Made by a program: the position numbers and the translations under genes. Source: Bacillota bacterium (GTDB lineage Bacteria > Bacillota > UBA4882 > UBA8346). Taken from it: 41,747 bases of DNA. Below, piece by piece: positions 15,905-23,119 of this stretch. Numbering within the stretch: the stretch's first letter is position 1; each line of letters starts with the position of its first letter. The notes beneath the pieces are model-generated. The model was given only the letters and a program-made list of their open reading frames with translations, did no database searches and was not told the origin of the DNA. Location: positions 1 to 41,747 of the forward strand of contig JAEZFP010000040.1 of the NCBI GenBank assembly GCA_023417475.1, in the 5' to 3' direction.

Positions 15905-16348
15905 TTATTTTTTGGTTTCCCCGGGGTTTTCGTGGTCGGCCGGGACGGCGATTTGCCGTTGACTGAGCTTGGACAGGCGTTCCCGTTTCGAACTCAATTG
16001 ATGTTCGACCAGGATGTTATAGACCATGTTGGCGCTGATCGCAACGTTTAAGGAATTTAACTCTTGAGTCAAACGGTTGCAACTCCAGTCGGGATGTTCC
16101 AGGCATAAGCGGATCAAAATCGCCGCGGTCTGCTGCCGGGTCGCTTTCCGGTTGAATTTGGGGAGTGGGGGGCGCGGGTTCTCAAGCCCCTGTAACCCGA
16201 ATTCCTTCAGATGTTGTTTAAATTCCCTGACCGAAGCGTCGTTGCCGGGTTTTAACCATTTCTTGCCGATTTCCTTTAAGATCCGGGAGATATCGGAAAC
16301 GCTCAGGGGCGACGTGGGCTTGTTCTTTTTTGAAAAATCGCTACTCAT
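15905..16348 (-). CDS. Stand-alone helix-turn-helix protein of transposase/integrase type
   Basis: A 147-residue protein. The central part (LIRLCLEHPDWSCNRLTQELNSLNVAISANMVYNILVEHQL) is the HTH module that begins many IS3/IS481-type transposases, but no DDE catalytic domain follows. A Lys/Ser-rich N-terminus and a basic tail flank it. ATG 16348 lies 6 nt after GAGGTG; the GTG nine bases upstream is part of that ribosome site. It could be a domesticated DNA-binding protein or a relic of an insertion sequence. The frame is intact and has its own ribosome site, which favours a working gene. No terminal repeats were seen around it. Confidence 0.6.
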   Translation of the reverse strand: MSSDFSKKNKPTSPLSVSDISRILKEIGKKWLKPGNDASVREFKQHLKEFGLQGLENPRPPLPKFNRKATRQQTAAILIRLCLEHPDWSCNRLTQELNSLNVAISANMVYNILVEHQLSSKRERLSKLSQRQIAVPADHENPGETKK

Positions 16349-16444
16349 CGGGTTCACCTCGTTTGACAGTACGTCAATCGATTTGAAGATTGTTTGATCT
16401 GGCGGTTGGCAAAACGGCGGCTGAAATTTTTAACCGAAAGCGAA

Positions 16445-16478
16445 GAGCGCTTCTTCCGGCAAGCCGGAAGAAGCGCTC
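16445..16478 (-). terminator. Hairpin after glnK
   Basis: A perfect 16-bp inverted repeat GAGCGCTTCTTCCGGC/GCCGGAAGAAGCGCTC with a 2-nt spacer, 14 bp after the glnK stop. The T tract on the minus strand is interrupted (CTTCGCTTT), so termination strength is uncertain. Confidence 0.65.
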
Positions 16479-16491
16479 AAACCATTTTAGG

Positions 16492-16830
16492 CTAGATAAC
16501 CCCTTCGCCCCGTTGGCCGGTCCGGACTTGCACCGCCTCGATAATCTCGGAGACAAAGATTTTACCGTCGCCGATTTCGCCGGTGCGCGCGCCGTATTCG
16601 ATCGCCGCGAGCACTTTATCCATATGCTCTTTTAAGGTGACGATCTCGATTTTGACTTTCGGGTGAAGAATGATTTCATATTCGGAACCCCGGTAATGTT
16701 CCACGGAGCCTTTTTGTTTACCGCAACCGCGCACTTCCGATACGGTAATTCCATTAATGCCGACTTTCGCTAAAGCGTCCTTGACGGCTTCAAAACGCGC
16801 GGGCCGAAAAATTGCTTCGATTTTAATCAT
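16492..16830 (-). CDS. glnK: PII nitrogen regulatory protein GlnK
   Basis: A 112-residue PII protein. The T-loop (about 37-55, GKQKGSVEHYRGSEYEI) keeps Tyr51, the uridylylation site of proteobacterial PII. The C-terminal signature TGEIGDGKIFVSEI is complete. PII trimers sense ATP/ADP and 2-oxoglutarate and close the AmtB channel by inserting the T-loop. It starts 3 bp after the amtB stop, the usual amtB-glnK pairing. Confidence 0.95.
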   Translation of the reverse strand: MIKIEAIFRPARFEAVKDALAKVGINGITVSEVRGCGKQKGSVEHYRGSEYEIILHPKVKIEIVTLKEHMDKVLAAIEYGARTGEIGDGKIFVSEIIEAVQVRTGQRGEGVI

Positions 16831-16833
16831 CGG

Positions 16834-18348
16834 TTAGGCCTCCTTTGCGATTGATTTAGCAATCGTTGCTTTGGGAGCGGCGTTTTGGTCTTCCGGAAAA
16901 GTTTGCGGCACGGCCAACGAACTGAAGGCAAATTCCGGATAACAAAGCGCGCCGTGTACCGGCATATCCAATCCCGCCAATTCGTCTTTGGCGGATACCC
17001 GCAGGCCCATGGTTTTATCAATGATTTTGAAGATAGCAAAGGTGAATGGGAAGATGAACACCCATAATGCCAGGACACCAACCAATTGCGCTCCCAATTG
17101 GCCAACTCCGCCCCCGAACAGCAACCCTTTTACGCCGCCATACGTACCGTCGGCGAATAATCCTACGGAGATAACGCCCCACATGCCGTTCGCGCCGTGA
17201 ACCGAGCACGCGCCGACCGGATCATCAATTTTGAGGACATTTTCCACAAACCAAACTGCGATGCAAACCAGGATACCGGCGATGCCGCCGATGACCACAG
17301 CCGCCCAACCGGGGACGTAAGCGCAAGGCGCGGTGATTGCGACCAAACCGGCGAGCACGCCGTTGCAACACATACTGGTATCGGGCTTCCCGGCTGTTTT
17401 CATCATATAAAACATTGCGGCGACACCGCCGGCGCAACCGGCAATCATTGTGTTGACGGCAACGACCGCAATGCGTAAATCAGTGGCCGCCATGGTGCTG
17501 CCGGCGTTAAATCCAAACCAGCCGAAGATCAGGATGCAGGTTCCGATAACACCTAAGCTTAAGTCGTGACCGGGCATTGCCACGGGTTTGCCTTTTACAA
17601 ACTTACCGATGCGGGGGCCAAGGATCATTGCGCCGGCCAAGGCAACAACACCACCGACGGAGTGAACGACCCCGGAGCCGGCGAAGTCTTTAAACCCTGC
17701 GCCTAAGCCGACTTGACCGAGTTGTGACAACCAACCGCCGCCCCAGGCCCAGTTGCCGAAGATTGGGTAGATAACGCCGCCAATCAAGAAGCCATAAACG
17801 ATAAAGGAGCTCCATTTGAACCGTTCCGCCATGGACCCGGTAGGAATGGTCGCGGTCGTATCCATAAACGCCGCTTGAAATAAAAAGAGCATGAAGATAC
17901 TGACGTCGTAAGATTTCCCCATTAAGGAAAAGCCGGTCAAACCGAGCAGATTCCATGATTTTCCGGCGATCGTGACTGTTAATGCTTTGGATAATCCTTC
18001 GTAAACGCCGCCGACGCCTCCGAACATTAAACCAAACCCGATTAAGAAGTAGCCCAAAGTTGCAAAAGCCCAAATCATCATGTTCATCAACATCGTGTTG
18101 TTCGCGTGGGTCGCCCGGGTGAACCCGGTTTCGACCATTGCAAAGCCGGTCATCATAAATACAACCAGGAACCCGCAGATCAAAGTCCAAGCAAAGTTAA
18201 CCGGTGCATTCGGATCTTTTTTGAGGGTTTCGACGCCGCTGGGGTCGTTTGCCAAAGCGATGGTAGCGAATAATGTCACGAGGATTAGGCTTACGATCAG
18301 ACAGATCAACGCTTTGGACATGAAGCGTTTCGACATTGTAAAATTCAT
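16834..18348 (-). CDS. amtB: Ammonium transporter AmtB
   Basis: A protein of about 504 residues with a cleavable signal-like N-terminus (ALICLIVSLILVTLFATIALA) and then 11 expected membrane spans. Pore His residues are seen in GSGVVHSVGG and in CSVHGANGMWG. TGFAMVETGF and the C-terminal tail are typical. The tail is long (about 60 residues after the last span). I prefer the ATG at 18348, 9 nt after AAAGGAG, to the first in-frame ATG, which abuts that site. It is co-transcribed with glnK from a promoter near 18490. Confidence 0.93.
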   Translation of the reverse strand: MNFTMSKRFMSKALICLIVSLILVTLFATIALANDPSGVETLKKDPNAPVNFAWTLICGFLVVFMMTGFAMVETGFTRATHANNTMLMNMMIWAFATLGYFLIGFGLMFGGVGGVYEGLSKALTVTIAGKSWNLLGLTGFSLMGKSYDVSIFMLFLFQAAFMDTTATIPTGSMAERFKWSSFIVYGFLIGGVIYPIFGNWAWGGGWLSQLGQVGLGAGFKDFAGSGVVHSVGGVVALAGAMILGPRIGKFVKGKPVAMPGHDLSLGVIGTCILIFGWFGFNAGSTMAATDLRIAVVAVNTMIAGCAGGVAAMFYMMKTAGKPDTSMCCNGVLAGLVAITAPCAYVPGWAAVVIGGIAGILVCIAVWFVENVLKIDDPVGACSVHGANGMWGVISVGLFADGTYGGVKGLLFGGGVGQLGAQLVGVLALWVFIFPFTFAIFKIIDKTMGLRVSAKDELAGLDMPVHGALCYPEFAFSSLAVPQTFPEDQNAAPKATIAKSIAKEA

Positions 18349-18475
18349 CACTTTCATCTCCTTTTATTTTTTTAAAATGTAACCCATCATTGTTAAGGGC
18401 ATCACCTCGAATGGCGGTAATATTGATGTAAGTTAATAACCGGCGTGTGGTATACATCTGGAATGAATTGGGTTT

Positions 18476-18504
18476 ATTCTAACACACACATTACATAACT
18501 TCAA
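18476..18504 (-). promoter_or_regulatory. amtB-glnK promoter
   Basis: TTGAAG (18499-18504), 17 nt, TAGAAT (18476-18481) on the minus strand. The leader would be about 120 nt. I see neither a sigma-54 TGGC/TTGC element nor a convincing GlnR/TnrA box, so the nitrogen control signal is not identified. Confidence 0.6.
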
Positions 18505-18679
18505 CAAGATAATTAAAAAAATACATTATACAAGATAACATATCACAAATAAATAACACACTTGTCCGTGAACAAATGGAGGCTAAAAAGAGGCTTGGTT
18601 GATGTTAGGTTTCTTTACGGCGCGGGACGAACTGTGGTATAAAAATGGCGGTATCCTGAAAATTCCTGCAAAAAAGGTA

Positions 18680-18707
18680 TTGACGCACCCCCCGGATAGT
18701 ATATAAT
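18680..18707 (+). promoter_or_regulatory. Promoter of the SpeD-like gene
   Basis: TTGACG (18680-18685), 16 nt, perfect TATAAT (18702-18707). The start would be near 18714, about 64 nt before the start codon. Bases 18505-18679 hold nothing else that I can support. Confidence 0.7.
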
Positions 18708-18777
18708 GTAATTTGTTTTGTGAAAAAGTGAATGAAACATCCGGATAAGCGGAATAAACGTTTAGGAGGTGCGGCTG

Positions 18778-19587
18778 ATGGAACACTTTGTCATGGATGC
18801 GTTTCACGGGTATCGTTCGCGTTTGGACGATATGATGTTGGTATACGAGGCGTTGGAGGAGATACCGGCCAAATTGGGAATGAAGCCGGTGATGCCGCCG
18901 ATGATCCTGCCTTATTATAACGGAGTTATCCCGGAGGACTGTGGTATCAGCGGTTTTGTTTTTTTGGCCGGGGGGCATTTCACCATTCATACGTTTTCGT
19001 TTCGGGAAACCTATTTTGTGGACTTTTTAGCGCCGGAACCATTTGATACGGTTGAGTTGGAACGGCTGTTGCTTAACGCCTTTCCGGCGGAGCAGGTAAC
19101 GACTTACACTTTGGACCGGGAGAACCGGGAATTGTATCCCACCAAAATTGCGATCAATCAAGAACTTGACTTCGGACCGCACGTTTTCCTCGATATTGAT
19201 GATTATCAAGGCCCGAAATCCATGGACCAACTGTTCGAACTGTTTGATACCATGCCGTTCCAGATTGGGATGACCCCGATCATCCGCCCGTATATGGTAA
19301 AAAATACCCAAGGGGACGAGAAGGTCACCTCGATCCTGACGATGATCGCCGAAAGCCATATCAGTTTGCATTACTTTGAAAAGTCAAAACGGGCCTATTT
19401 TGACCTCTTCTCCTGCCGTTTCTTCGATTACGATCCAGTCATCGGCAAGTTAAAACAGATCATCAACAGCCCGGTGACCAATGAGGCGTTAATCTCGCGC
19501 GGCAGTAAATATCAATATCTTAAGAACGATGCCGCCAAACCGACGGTGGACGCCCGAGGTTGGGTGGAGAATGTCTATCAACGATAA
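18778..19587 (+). CDS. Tandem-fused S-adenosylmethionine decarboxylase (SpeD)-like pyruvoyl enzyme
   Basis: A 269-residue protein made of two SpeD-type halves. The C-terminal half (about 130-269) keeps the bacterial catalytic triad: Ser193 in AESHIS (self-cleavage to pyruvoyl), His198 at +5 and Cys213 at +20, the same spacing as Ser63/His68/Cys83 of Thermotoga AdoMetDC. The N-terminal half (1-129) has the same fold pattern (HFVMDAFHGY, GGHFTIHTF) but Gly66 replaces the Ser and Pro86 the Cys; only His71 remains. So one active and one dead half are joined in a single chain. The AdoMetDC reaction supplies decarboxylated SAM for spermidine. Some SpeD homologues are known to have become ornithine or arginine decarboxylases, so the substrate is open. 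No speE is adjacent. AGGAGG lies 8 nt before the chosen ATG. Confidence 0.75.
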   Translation: MEHFVMDAFHGYRSRLDDMMLVYEALEEIPAKLGMKPVMPPMILPYYNGVIPEDCGISGFVFLAGGHFTIHTFSFRETYFVDFLAPEPFDTVELERLLLNAFPAEQVTTYTLDRENRELYPTKIAINQELDFGPHVFLDIDDYQGPKSMDQLFELFDTMPFQIGMTPIIRPYMVKNTQGDEKVTSILTMIAESHISLHYFEKSKRAYFDLFSCRFFDYDPVIGKLKQIINSPVTNEALISRGSKYQYLKNDAAKPTVDARGWVENVYQR

Positions 19588-19593
19588 ACCCCG

Positions 19594-19636
19594 GCTGTTG
19601 CCAATGAACGAACCGTTCATTGGCAACAGCTTTTTT
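19594..19636 (+). terminator. Terminator of the SpeD-like gene
   Basis: A perfect 17-bp stem GCTGTTGCCAATGAACG/CGTTCATTGGCAACAGC, a 3-nt loop and TTTTTT, directly after the stop codon. Confidence 0.95.
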
Positions 19637-19728
19637 ATGCCCCGCAAAATGCCAAGCGCCTTCGCTGACCAAGTCTCATATAATGAAGCGTTCATTCGTC
19701 GAATGAGAATGGTTTGGAGGAGAAGCAA

Positions 19729-20430
19729 ATGGCGATTAATCCAACACCCAACGTCTGTCCCGGAGGGACGTTATATACCATCAAACCGGGAGATTCCTAC
19801 TATAGTCTGGCCAGTCGTTTCGGCATCACGATCAATGCCATTCAAGCGGCAAACCCCGGCGTAAGCCCGACCAATCTGGTGATCGGGCAAACGATCTGTA
19901 TCCCGGTGGTAACGACGCCCACTAGTTGCCCCGGTGGTTTCTTTTATACTGTTTTAGCCGGTGAAACCCTGTATGGGATCGCCCGGAGGTATGGCCTGGT
20001 CATCGACGCGTTGTTGGCGGCCAATCCCGGGGTCGATCCGGCGTTTGTCCGCGTCGGGCAACGGATTTGCGTACCGGTGGGACCGCGACCGGAACCGTGT
20101 CCCGGCCGTCTTTACACGGTTCAAAGCGGCGATACGATGATCAGTATTGCGCGCCGCTTCGGTTATACCCTTGACGCGTTGCTGGCGATCAACCCGGGTG
20201 TCGATCCGGACCGGTTGCAGGTCGGTCAGAATATTTGTTTGCCGCCGGCCCCGGGTGGCGGACCGTTTCCCTGTTACGGCGGCTCCATCTACCGGGTTCA
20301 AGCGGGCGACACGCTTTACGCGATCGCGCGCCGTTACGGGTTGACCCCCCAACAACTGCTGACCGCCAATCCCGAACTTACCGACCCCAACGCGTTGCAG
20401 GTCGGCCAACCGGTCTGCATTCCGCGGTAA
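19729..20430 (+). CDS. Four-LysM protein, probable spore coat/cortex-associated protein
   Basis: A 233-residue protein consisting of four LysM modules (about 15-59, 72-116, 128-172, 187-232) joined by short Pro/Gly linkers, with no signal peptide and no catalytic domain. LysM binds GlcNAc-containing peptidoglycan. Lack of a secretion signal together with repeated LysM is typical of mother-cell-made spore proteins such as SafA-like or YaaH-like factors, so spore location is inferred. Each module has a Cys just before it (CPGG, CPGR, CYGG) and one near its end (ICIP, ICVP, ICLP, VCIP), eight in all, which could cross-link the coat. GGAGGAG stands 6-8 nt before ATG 19729. A CATATAAT element at 19677 resembles a sporulation -10, but no matching -35 was seen. 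Confidence 0.85.
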   Translation: MAINPTPNVCPGGTLYTIKPGDSYYSLASRFGITINAIQAANPGVSPTNLVIGQTICIPVVTTPTSCPGGFFYTVLAGETLYGIARRYGLVIDALLAANPGVDPAFVRVGQRICVPVGPRPEPCPGRLYTVQSGDTMISIARRFGYTLDALLAINPGVDPDRLQVGQNICLPPAPGGGPFPCYGGSIYRVQAGDTLYAIARRYGLTPQQLLTANPELTDPNALQVGQPVCIPR

Positions 20431-20445
20431 CCTCGTCGGCAAAAG

Positions 20446-20482
20446 AAAAAGCTGGAACGGCAATAAGCCTTCCAGCTTTTCT
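20446..20482 (+). terminator. Terminator of the four-LysM gene
   Basis: AAAAAGCTGGAA pairs with TTCCAGCTTTT with a short loop and T tract, 15 bp after the stop. The A-rich 5' side could also serve the minus strand. Confidence 0.85.
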
Positions 20483-20511
20483 TAACGGGTGAAGTGATGG
20501 ACCGTAAACGG

Positions 20512-21567
20512 TTATGGATGAAGGGTGGCTTCGCACAGCGCCATTAGGGCCAACCCCTGGTTGAACGGAGTGATTTCGTACGGGACCTTGTTATAATCGG
20601 CCACGGTCGTAAAGATCGGCGTTCCACCCGAAGCGAAGGTGACGTTGCCGTCGCTATCAATCTTGGACATCAAGGCCGCCAGCGCTTTTGCGGCCATCGG
20701 CCGGTATTTGGCGTCGACGTAACCGAGGCGGATGCCTTTAAGGACGCCGTAGGCGACCCCGGCGGTGACTGAAACTTCGGGATAGGTCTCGGGGTGGTCG
20801 ACAACGGTGTGCCAGAGACCGTCTTCCCGTTGCAGCTTGGCGAGGGCGGCGATTTGGTTGTTGAGCATCCCCAGCAGCGCGGTTTTTTCCGGGAAGTCTT
20901 CCGCCATGATCTCTAAAAACTCCACCAAACTGACAGTGGCCCAGCAGTTGCCGCGACCCCATTTAACGCCCATAAACCGTTGCTCGACATCATGCCACCC
21001 GTGATAAAGCAAGCCGGATTCCTTTTCGACCAAGTATTCCTGGTGAAGGAGAACTTGTTTGACCGCTTCTTGAATGTAGGCGTCGTTTTGTAGTTGTTTG
21101 CCCCGTTTCAGCATATAAAGCACCGCCATGAACAAGGTGTCGGCCCAGATTTGGTCGGGGCGGTGCTTGCCAACGACGGTATGGGAGAGGGCGCCGCACG
21201 GAGTGCGTAACCCGAAGTAGACCAAATACCAATCGAAGAAGCGGATTAACTGATCATATTTTGCTTCGCCGTAATGTTGTTTGAGATTGAGTACCGTTAA
21301 CATCGGGGCGGTGGTGTTGATGTTGATGCTGTCGATGCGGCGGTCGCTCCGGGTGTCGATCCATGCCTTCATCCGGTTGAGGTAACTTTCGTCCTTCAGT
21401 AGCTCATAAGCTTTCCAGACGCCGTAAAACGCGACGCCGATCGACCAATCCCAACGGGCCCAACGCAGGCCGGCGGGGTCGGACGGATCTTCGACATAGT
21501 GTTGGAATGAACGGGTGAGCGTTTGTTCAACGGTCCGGTGGATGATCTCTGGGTAGTTTACGGGCAT
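20512..21567 (-). CDS. GH105 family unsaturated glucuronyl/galacturonyl hydrolase
   Basis: A 351-residue (alpha/alpha)6-barrel protein without signal peptide, so cytoplasmic. Family marks: WARWDWSIGVAFYG (37-49), IWADTLFM with Asp143 at the catalytic position known from Bacillus YteR, LLYHGWHD and WGRGNCW (203-209, usually WGRGNGW). These enzymes hydrate the vinyl-ether of unsaturated uronic acids at the end of disaccharides released by polysaccharide lyases (rhamnogalacturonan, ulvan or glycosaminoglycan). No lyase is beside it, so the glycan is unknown. GGAGGT lies 6 nt before ATG 21567. It is convergent with the LysM gene. Confidence 0.87.
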   Translation of the reverse strand: MPVNYPEIIHRTVEQTLTRSFQHYVEDPSDPAGLRWARWDWSIGVAFYGVWKAYELLKDESYLNRMKAWIDTRSDRRIDSININTTAPMLTVLNLKQHYGEAKYDQLIRFFDWYLVYFGLRTPCGALSHTVVGKHRPDQIWADTLFMAVLYMLKRGKQLQNDAYIQEAVKQVLLHQEYLVEKESGLLYHGWHDVEQRFMGVKWGRGNCWATVSLVEFLEIMAEDFPEKTALLGMLNNQIAALAKLQREDGLWHTVVDHPETYPEVSVTAGVAYGVLKGIRLGYVDAKYRPMAAKALAALMSKIDSDGNVTFASGGTPIFTTVADYNKVPYEITPFNQGLALMALCEATLHP

Positions 21568-21711
21568 GGCGCGACCTCCATCATTATAGTATCTTTGATT
21601 CGGCTATACTTTATCATTATACCAAAAGGTACTTATAAAAAATAACCGGTTGGCTCATGTCTGGAAAAAATACAAGGGAACTGGGTTTTAGTGCAATTGG
21701 CGGAACTTATG

Positions 21712-21747
21712 AAAAAAACTCTCGTCCGTGGCTTGACGAGAGTTTTG
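21712..21747 (-). terminator. Terminator of the zinc-ribbon membrane gene
   Basis: On the minus strand AACTCTCGTC pairs with GACGAGAGTT and is followed by a run of T residues, 16 bp past the stop codon at 21763. Confidence 0.9.
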
Positions 21748-21762
21748 TGGTAAAGATCCGGG

Positions 21763-22185
21763 TTAACGGGCGCGGGCGTCGACAACATTCATTATCCAGC
21801 CTACCAATACGAGCAATCCCACCAGAAAATTGGGGAAACACGCAAAAATCGCTAGACCGATGATGGACAGGATCAGGATCGTAAGCCCTTTGCCGAGAAA
21901 ACCCCGGAAGATCTGTCCCACTCCTGGAGCGGCAATGGACAGGACGGTTGCCAGACCGATGGCATAGTCGTCGATTTGATTGCGGATGGTTAAGAGCTCC
22001 GGGGTTGAGCCGCTGGAGCCTACGTTGGGAAACGGGAATGAATTTGAAGTTGGCGGCGGCGCCGGCGGTGGCGTGACGTGCGGCCCGGTTGAATTGGAGA
22101 TGGCCGGAGTTAAGATATTGCCGCATTTGTCACAGTGAATATTGGTGTTTAAATTGGCAGTGTTGCATTCGTTACATACTTTAAT
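21763..22185 (-). CDS. Zinc-ribbon small membrane protein starting at ATT
   Basis: A 140-residue protein with an N-terminal zinc ribbon (CNECNTAN at 4-11 and CDKC at 18-21), a Pro/Ser/Thr-rich linker (about 30-62) and a hydrophobic C-terminal part (about 75-133) with two or three spans. This is a common layout of bacterial zinc-ribbon membrane proteins of unknown role. There is no ATG, GTG or TTG in frame before codon 85, and an in-frame TAG stands nine bases before the first ATT. The likely start is ATT 22185, 7 nt after GGAGG, giving the N-terminus MKVCNECN as in related proteins. A good terminator follows. It is divergent from the gene at 22449. Confidence 0.75.
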   Translation of the reverse strand: MKVCNECNTANLNTNIHCDKCGNILTPAISNSTGPHVTPPPAPPPTSNSFPFPNVGSSGSTPELLTIRNQIDDYAIGLATVLSIAAPGVGQIFRGFLGKGLTILILSIIGLAIFACFPNFLVGLLVLVGWIMNVVDARAR

Positions 22186-22448
22186 CGGAATCCCTCCCTA
22201 TTTAACGTTTCCGGGTTTTGATTCTATTGTAAGGGATTTAGCCAAACGATTCAAGAATATGAATGTTTTTTGGGAGCGACGCAAAAATTGCCGACGGAGC
22301 GACCCGCTGTCCCGCAATTACTCCGGAATAGCGCCGCTACTTGGGGAAGTTCATATCATATACCGAGACGGAACCGTGCGACCGGAGCGATCGGCGCGTC
22401 GCGTGGCTTCCCGCGCGGAATCAACTTGGAGCAAGGGGGATCCCGAAC

Positions 22449-22634
22449 ATGGCGATTGTTACAGGCCAGCGTTATAAGATTGTCACGGTTGACGACTCGC
22501 TTTATATCGGAGATGTCATCAGTGTTGATGCCGATTTCATTACAGTAAAGTTAACCGGGGATTCGGACTTCTTCAACATCGGTGACACGGTAACGATCTT
22601 CCGAAACAAGATTACAACCTATCATCAAAGCTGA
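22449..22634 (+). CDS. Small barrel-like protein, first of a tandem pair
   Basis: A 61-residue protein (MAIVTGQRYKIVTVDDSLYI...), probably all-beta. It is clearly paralogous to the next small protein: both share Y-x-[IV]-[VL]-T-[VT]-DDSLY-x-G, then a strand with [ED]-x-x-x-T-[VL]-[KR]-L and a final strand ending in Y. The pattern resembles small LSm/SH3-like DUF2642-type spore-associated proteins of Bacillus, but this is a weak guess. The ATG follows a purine-rich AAGGGGG by about 9 nt. The longer open frame upstream has no ribosome site and does not extend the homology. Confidence 0.6.
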   Translation: MAIVTGQRYKIVTVDDSLYIGDVISVDADFITVKLTGDSDFFNIGDTVTIFRNKITTYHQS

Positions 22635-22679
22635 ATTGGCCGCTGGCCGCTGAAAGGAATCCAAAGCGAGGCGAAGCTG

Positions 22680-22880
22680 ATGAATCCCTTTGTGTTCGCG
22701 AAAATTTATCAAGTGCTGACAACCGATGACTCGCTTTATAGCGGGGTGGTTAATCAAGTCACCGGAAACGAAGTGACCCTGCGACTGACGACCGACTCGG
22801 AATATTTCTTTACCGACGACGTTGTGACGTTGCCTTTGAGTCAGATCATCGCCTATATTGAAGTGCCGTGGAATGAATAA
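22680..22880 (+). CDS. Small barrel-like protein, second of a tandem pair
   Basis: A 66-residue protein (MNPFVFAKIYQVLTTDDSLYSG...), paralogue of the preceding gene with about one third identity by eye (DDSLY, the L-T-x-DS core, and the closing IxxY). It ends with an acidic PWNE. It starts 46 bp after the first gene and probably shares its transcript. A 16-bp palindrome (22888-22903) and a terminator broken by a MITE-like element follow. Function unknown; the tandem pair may form a hetero-oligomer. Confidence 0.6.
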   Translation: MNPFVFAKIYQVLTTDDSLYSGVVNQVTGNEVTLRLTTDSEYFFTDDVVTLPLSQIIAYIEVPWNE

Positions 22881-22921
22881 ACCACGGCATCGTCCGGACG
22901 ATGAAAAATGCAAACCAAGAC

Positions 22922-23077
22922 AACCCAGGTTTACGCGAGGCCACTGAAAAACTGCTCGAAATAACATTGACCTACAATAATATTGATAGCCTAAAACGAG
23001 CTACTCACTATAGGATTGTAGGTCAATCTTTCAGAGCGGAGGTTTTTCAGTAGCTTGGGTTTACGCCTGGGTTTTTT
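22922..23077 (+). terminator. Terminator split by an inserted element
   Basis: AACCCAGG (22922-22929) and CCTGGGTT followed by TTTT (23066-23077) are exact complements, now about 136 bp apart. Removing the 121-bp insert and one 9-bp copy of GGTTTACGC restores a tight hairpin with a TTTACG loop and T tract. The original terminator probably ended the small-protein transcript. Confidence 0.65.
22937..23057. mobile_element. 121-bp palindromic MITE-like element with 9-bp target duplication
   Basis: The element is flanked by direct copies of GGTTTACGC (22928-22936 and 23058-23066). Its ends pair imperfectly (GAGGCCACTGAAAAAC against CAAGCTACTGAAAAAC read inward), and inner arms ATTGACCTACAAT/ATTGTAGGTCAAT extend the palindrome to about 40 bp per arm. 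It encodes nothing. Size, palindromy and target duplication mark a non-autonomous transposon; the parental IS family is not identified. Confidence 0.7.
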
Positions 23078-23119
23078 ATTTGCGTATAAAAACTTGAAGA
23101 TCTTTAAAAAACAAAAAAA

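Noticed and set aside
18380..18560. Sigma-54 promoter or GlnR/TnrA box for amtB-glnK
   Set aside because: Neither TGGC-N8-TTGC nor TGTNAN7TNACA fits well; only a sigma-A type promoter was supported.
19677..19684. Sporulation sigma factor promoter (CATATAAT) for the LysM gene
   Set aside because: The -10 fits sigma-E/K, but no -35 match stands at 14-18 nt; not called as a feature.
22937..22960. GCCACTG resembling a cobalamin riboswitch core
   Set aside because: It is part of the terminal repeat of the palindromic element; no B12-box or P-helix set is present.
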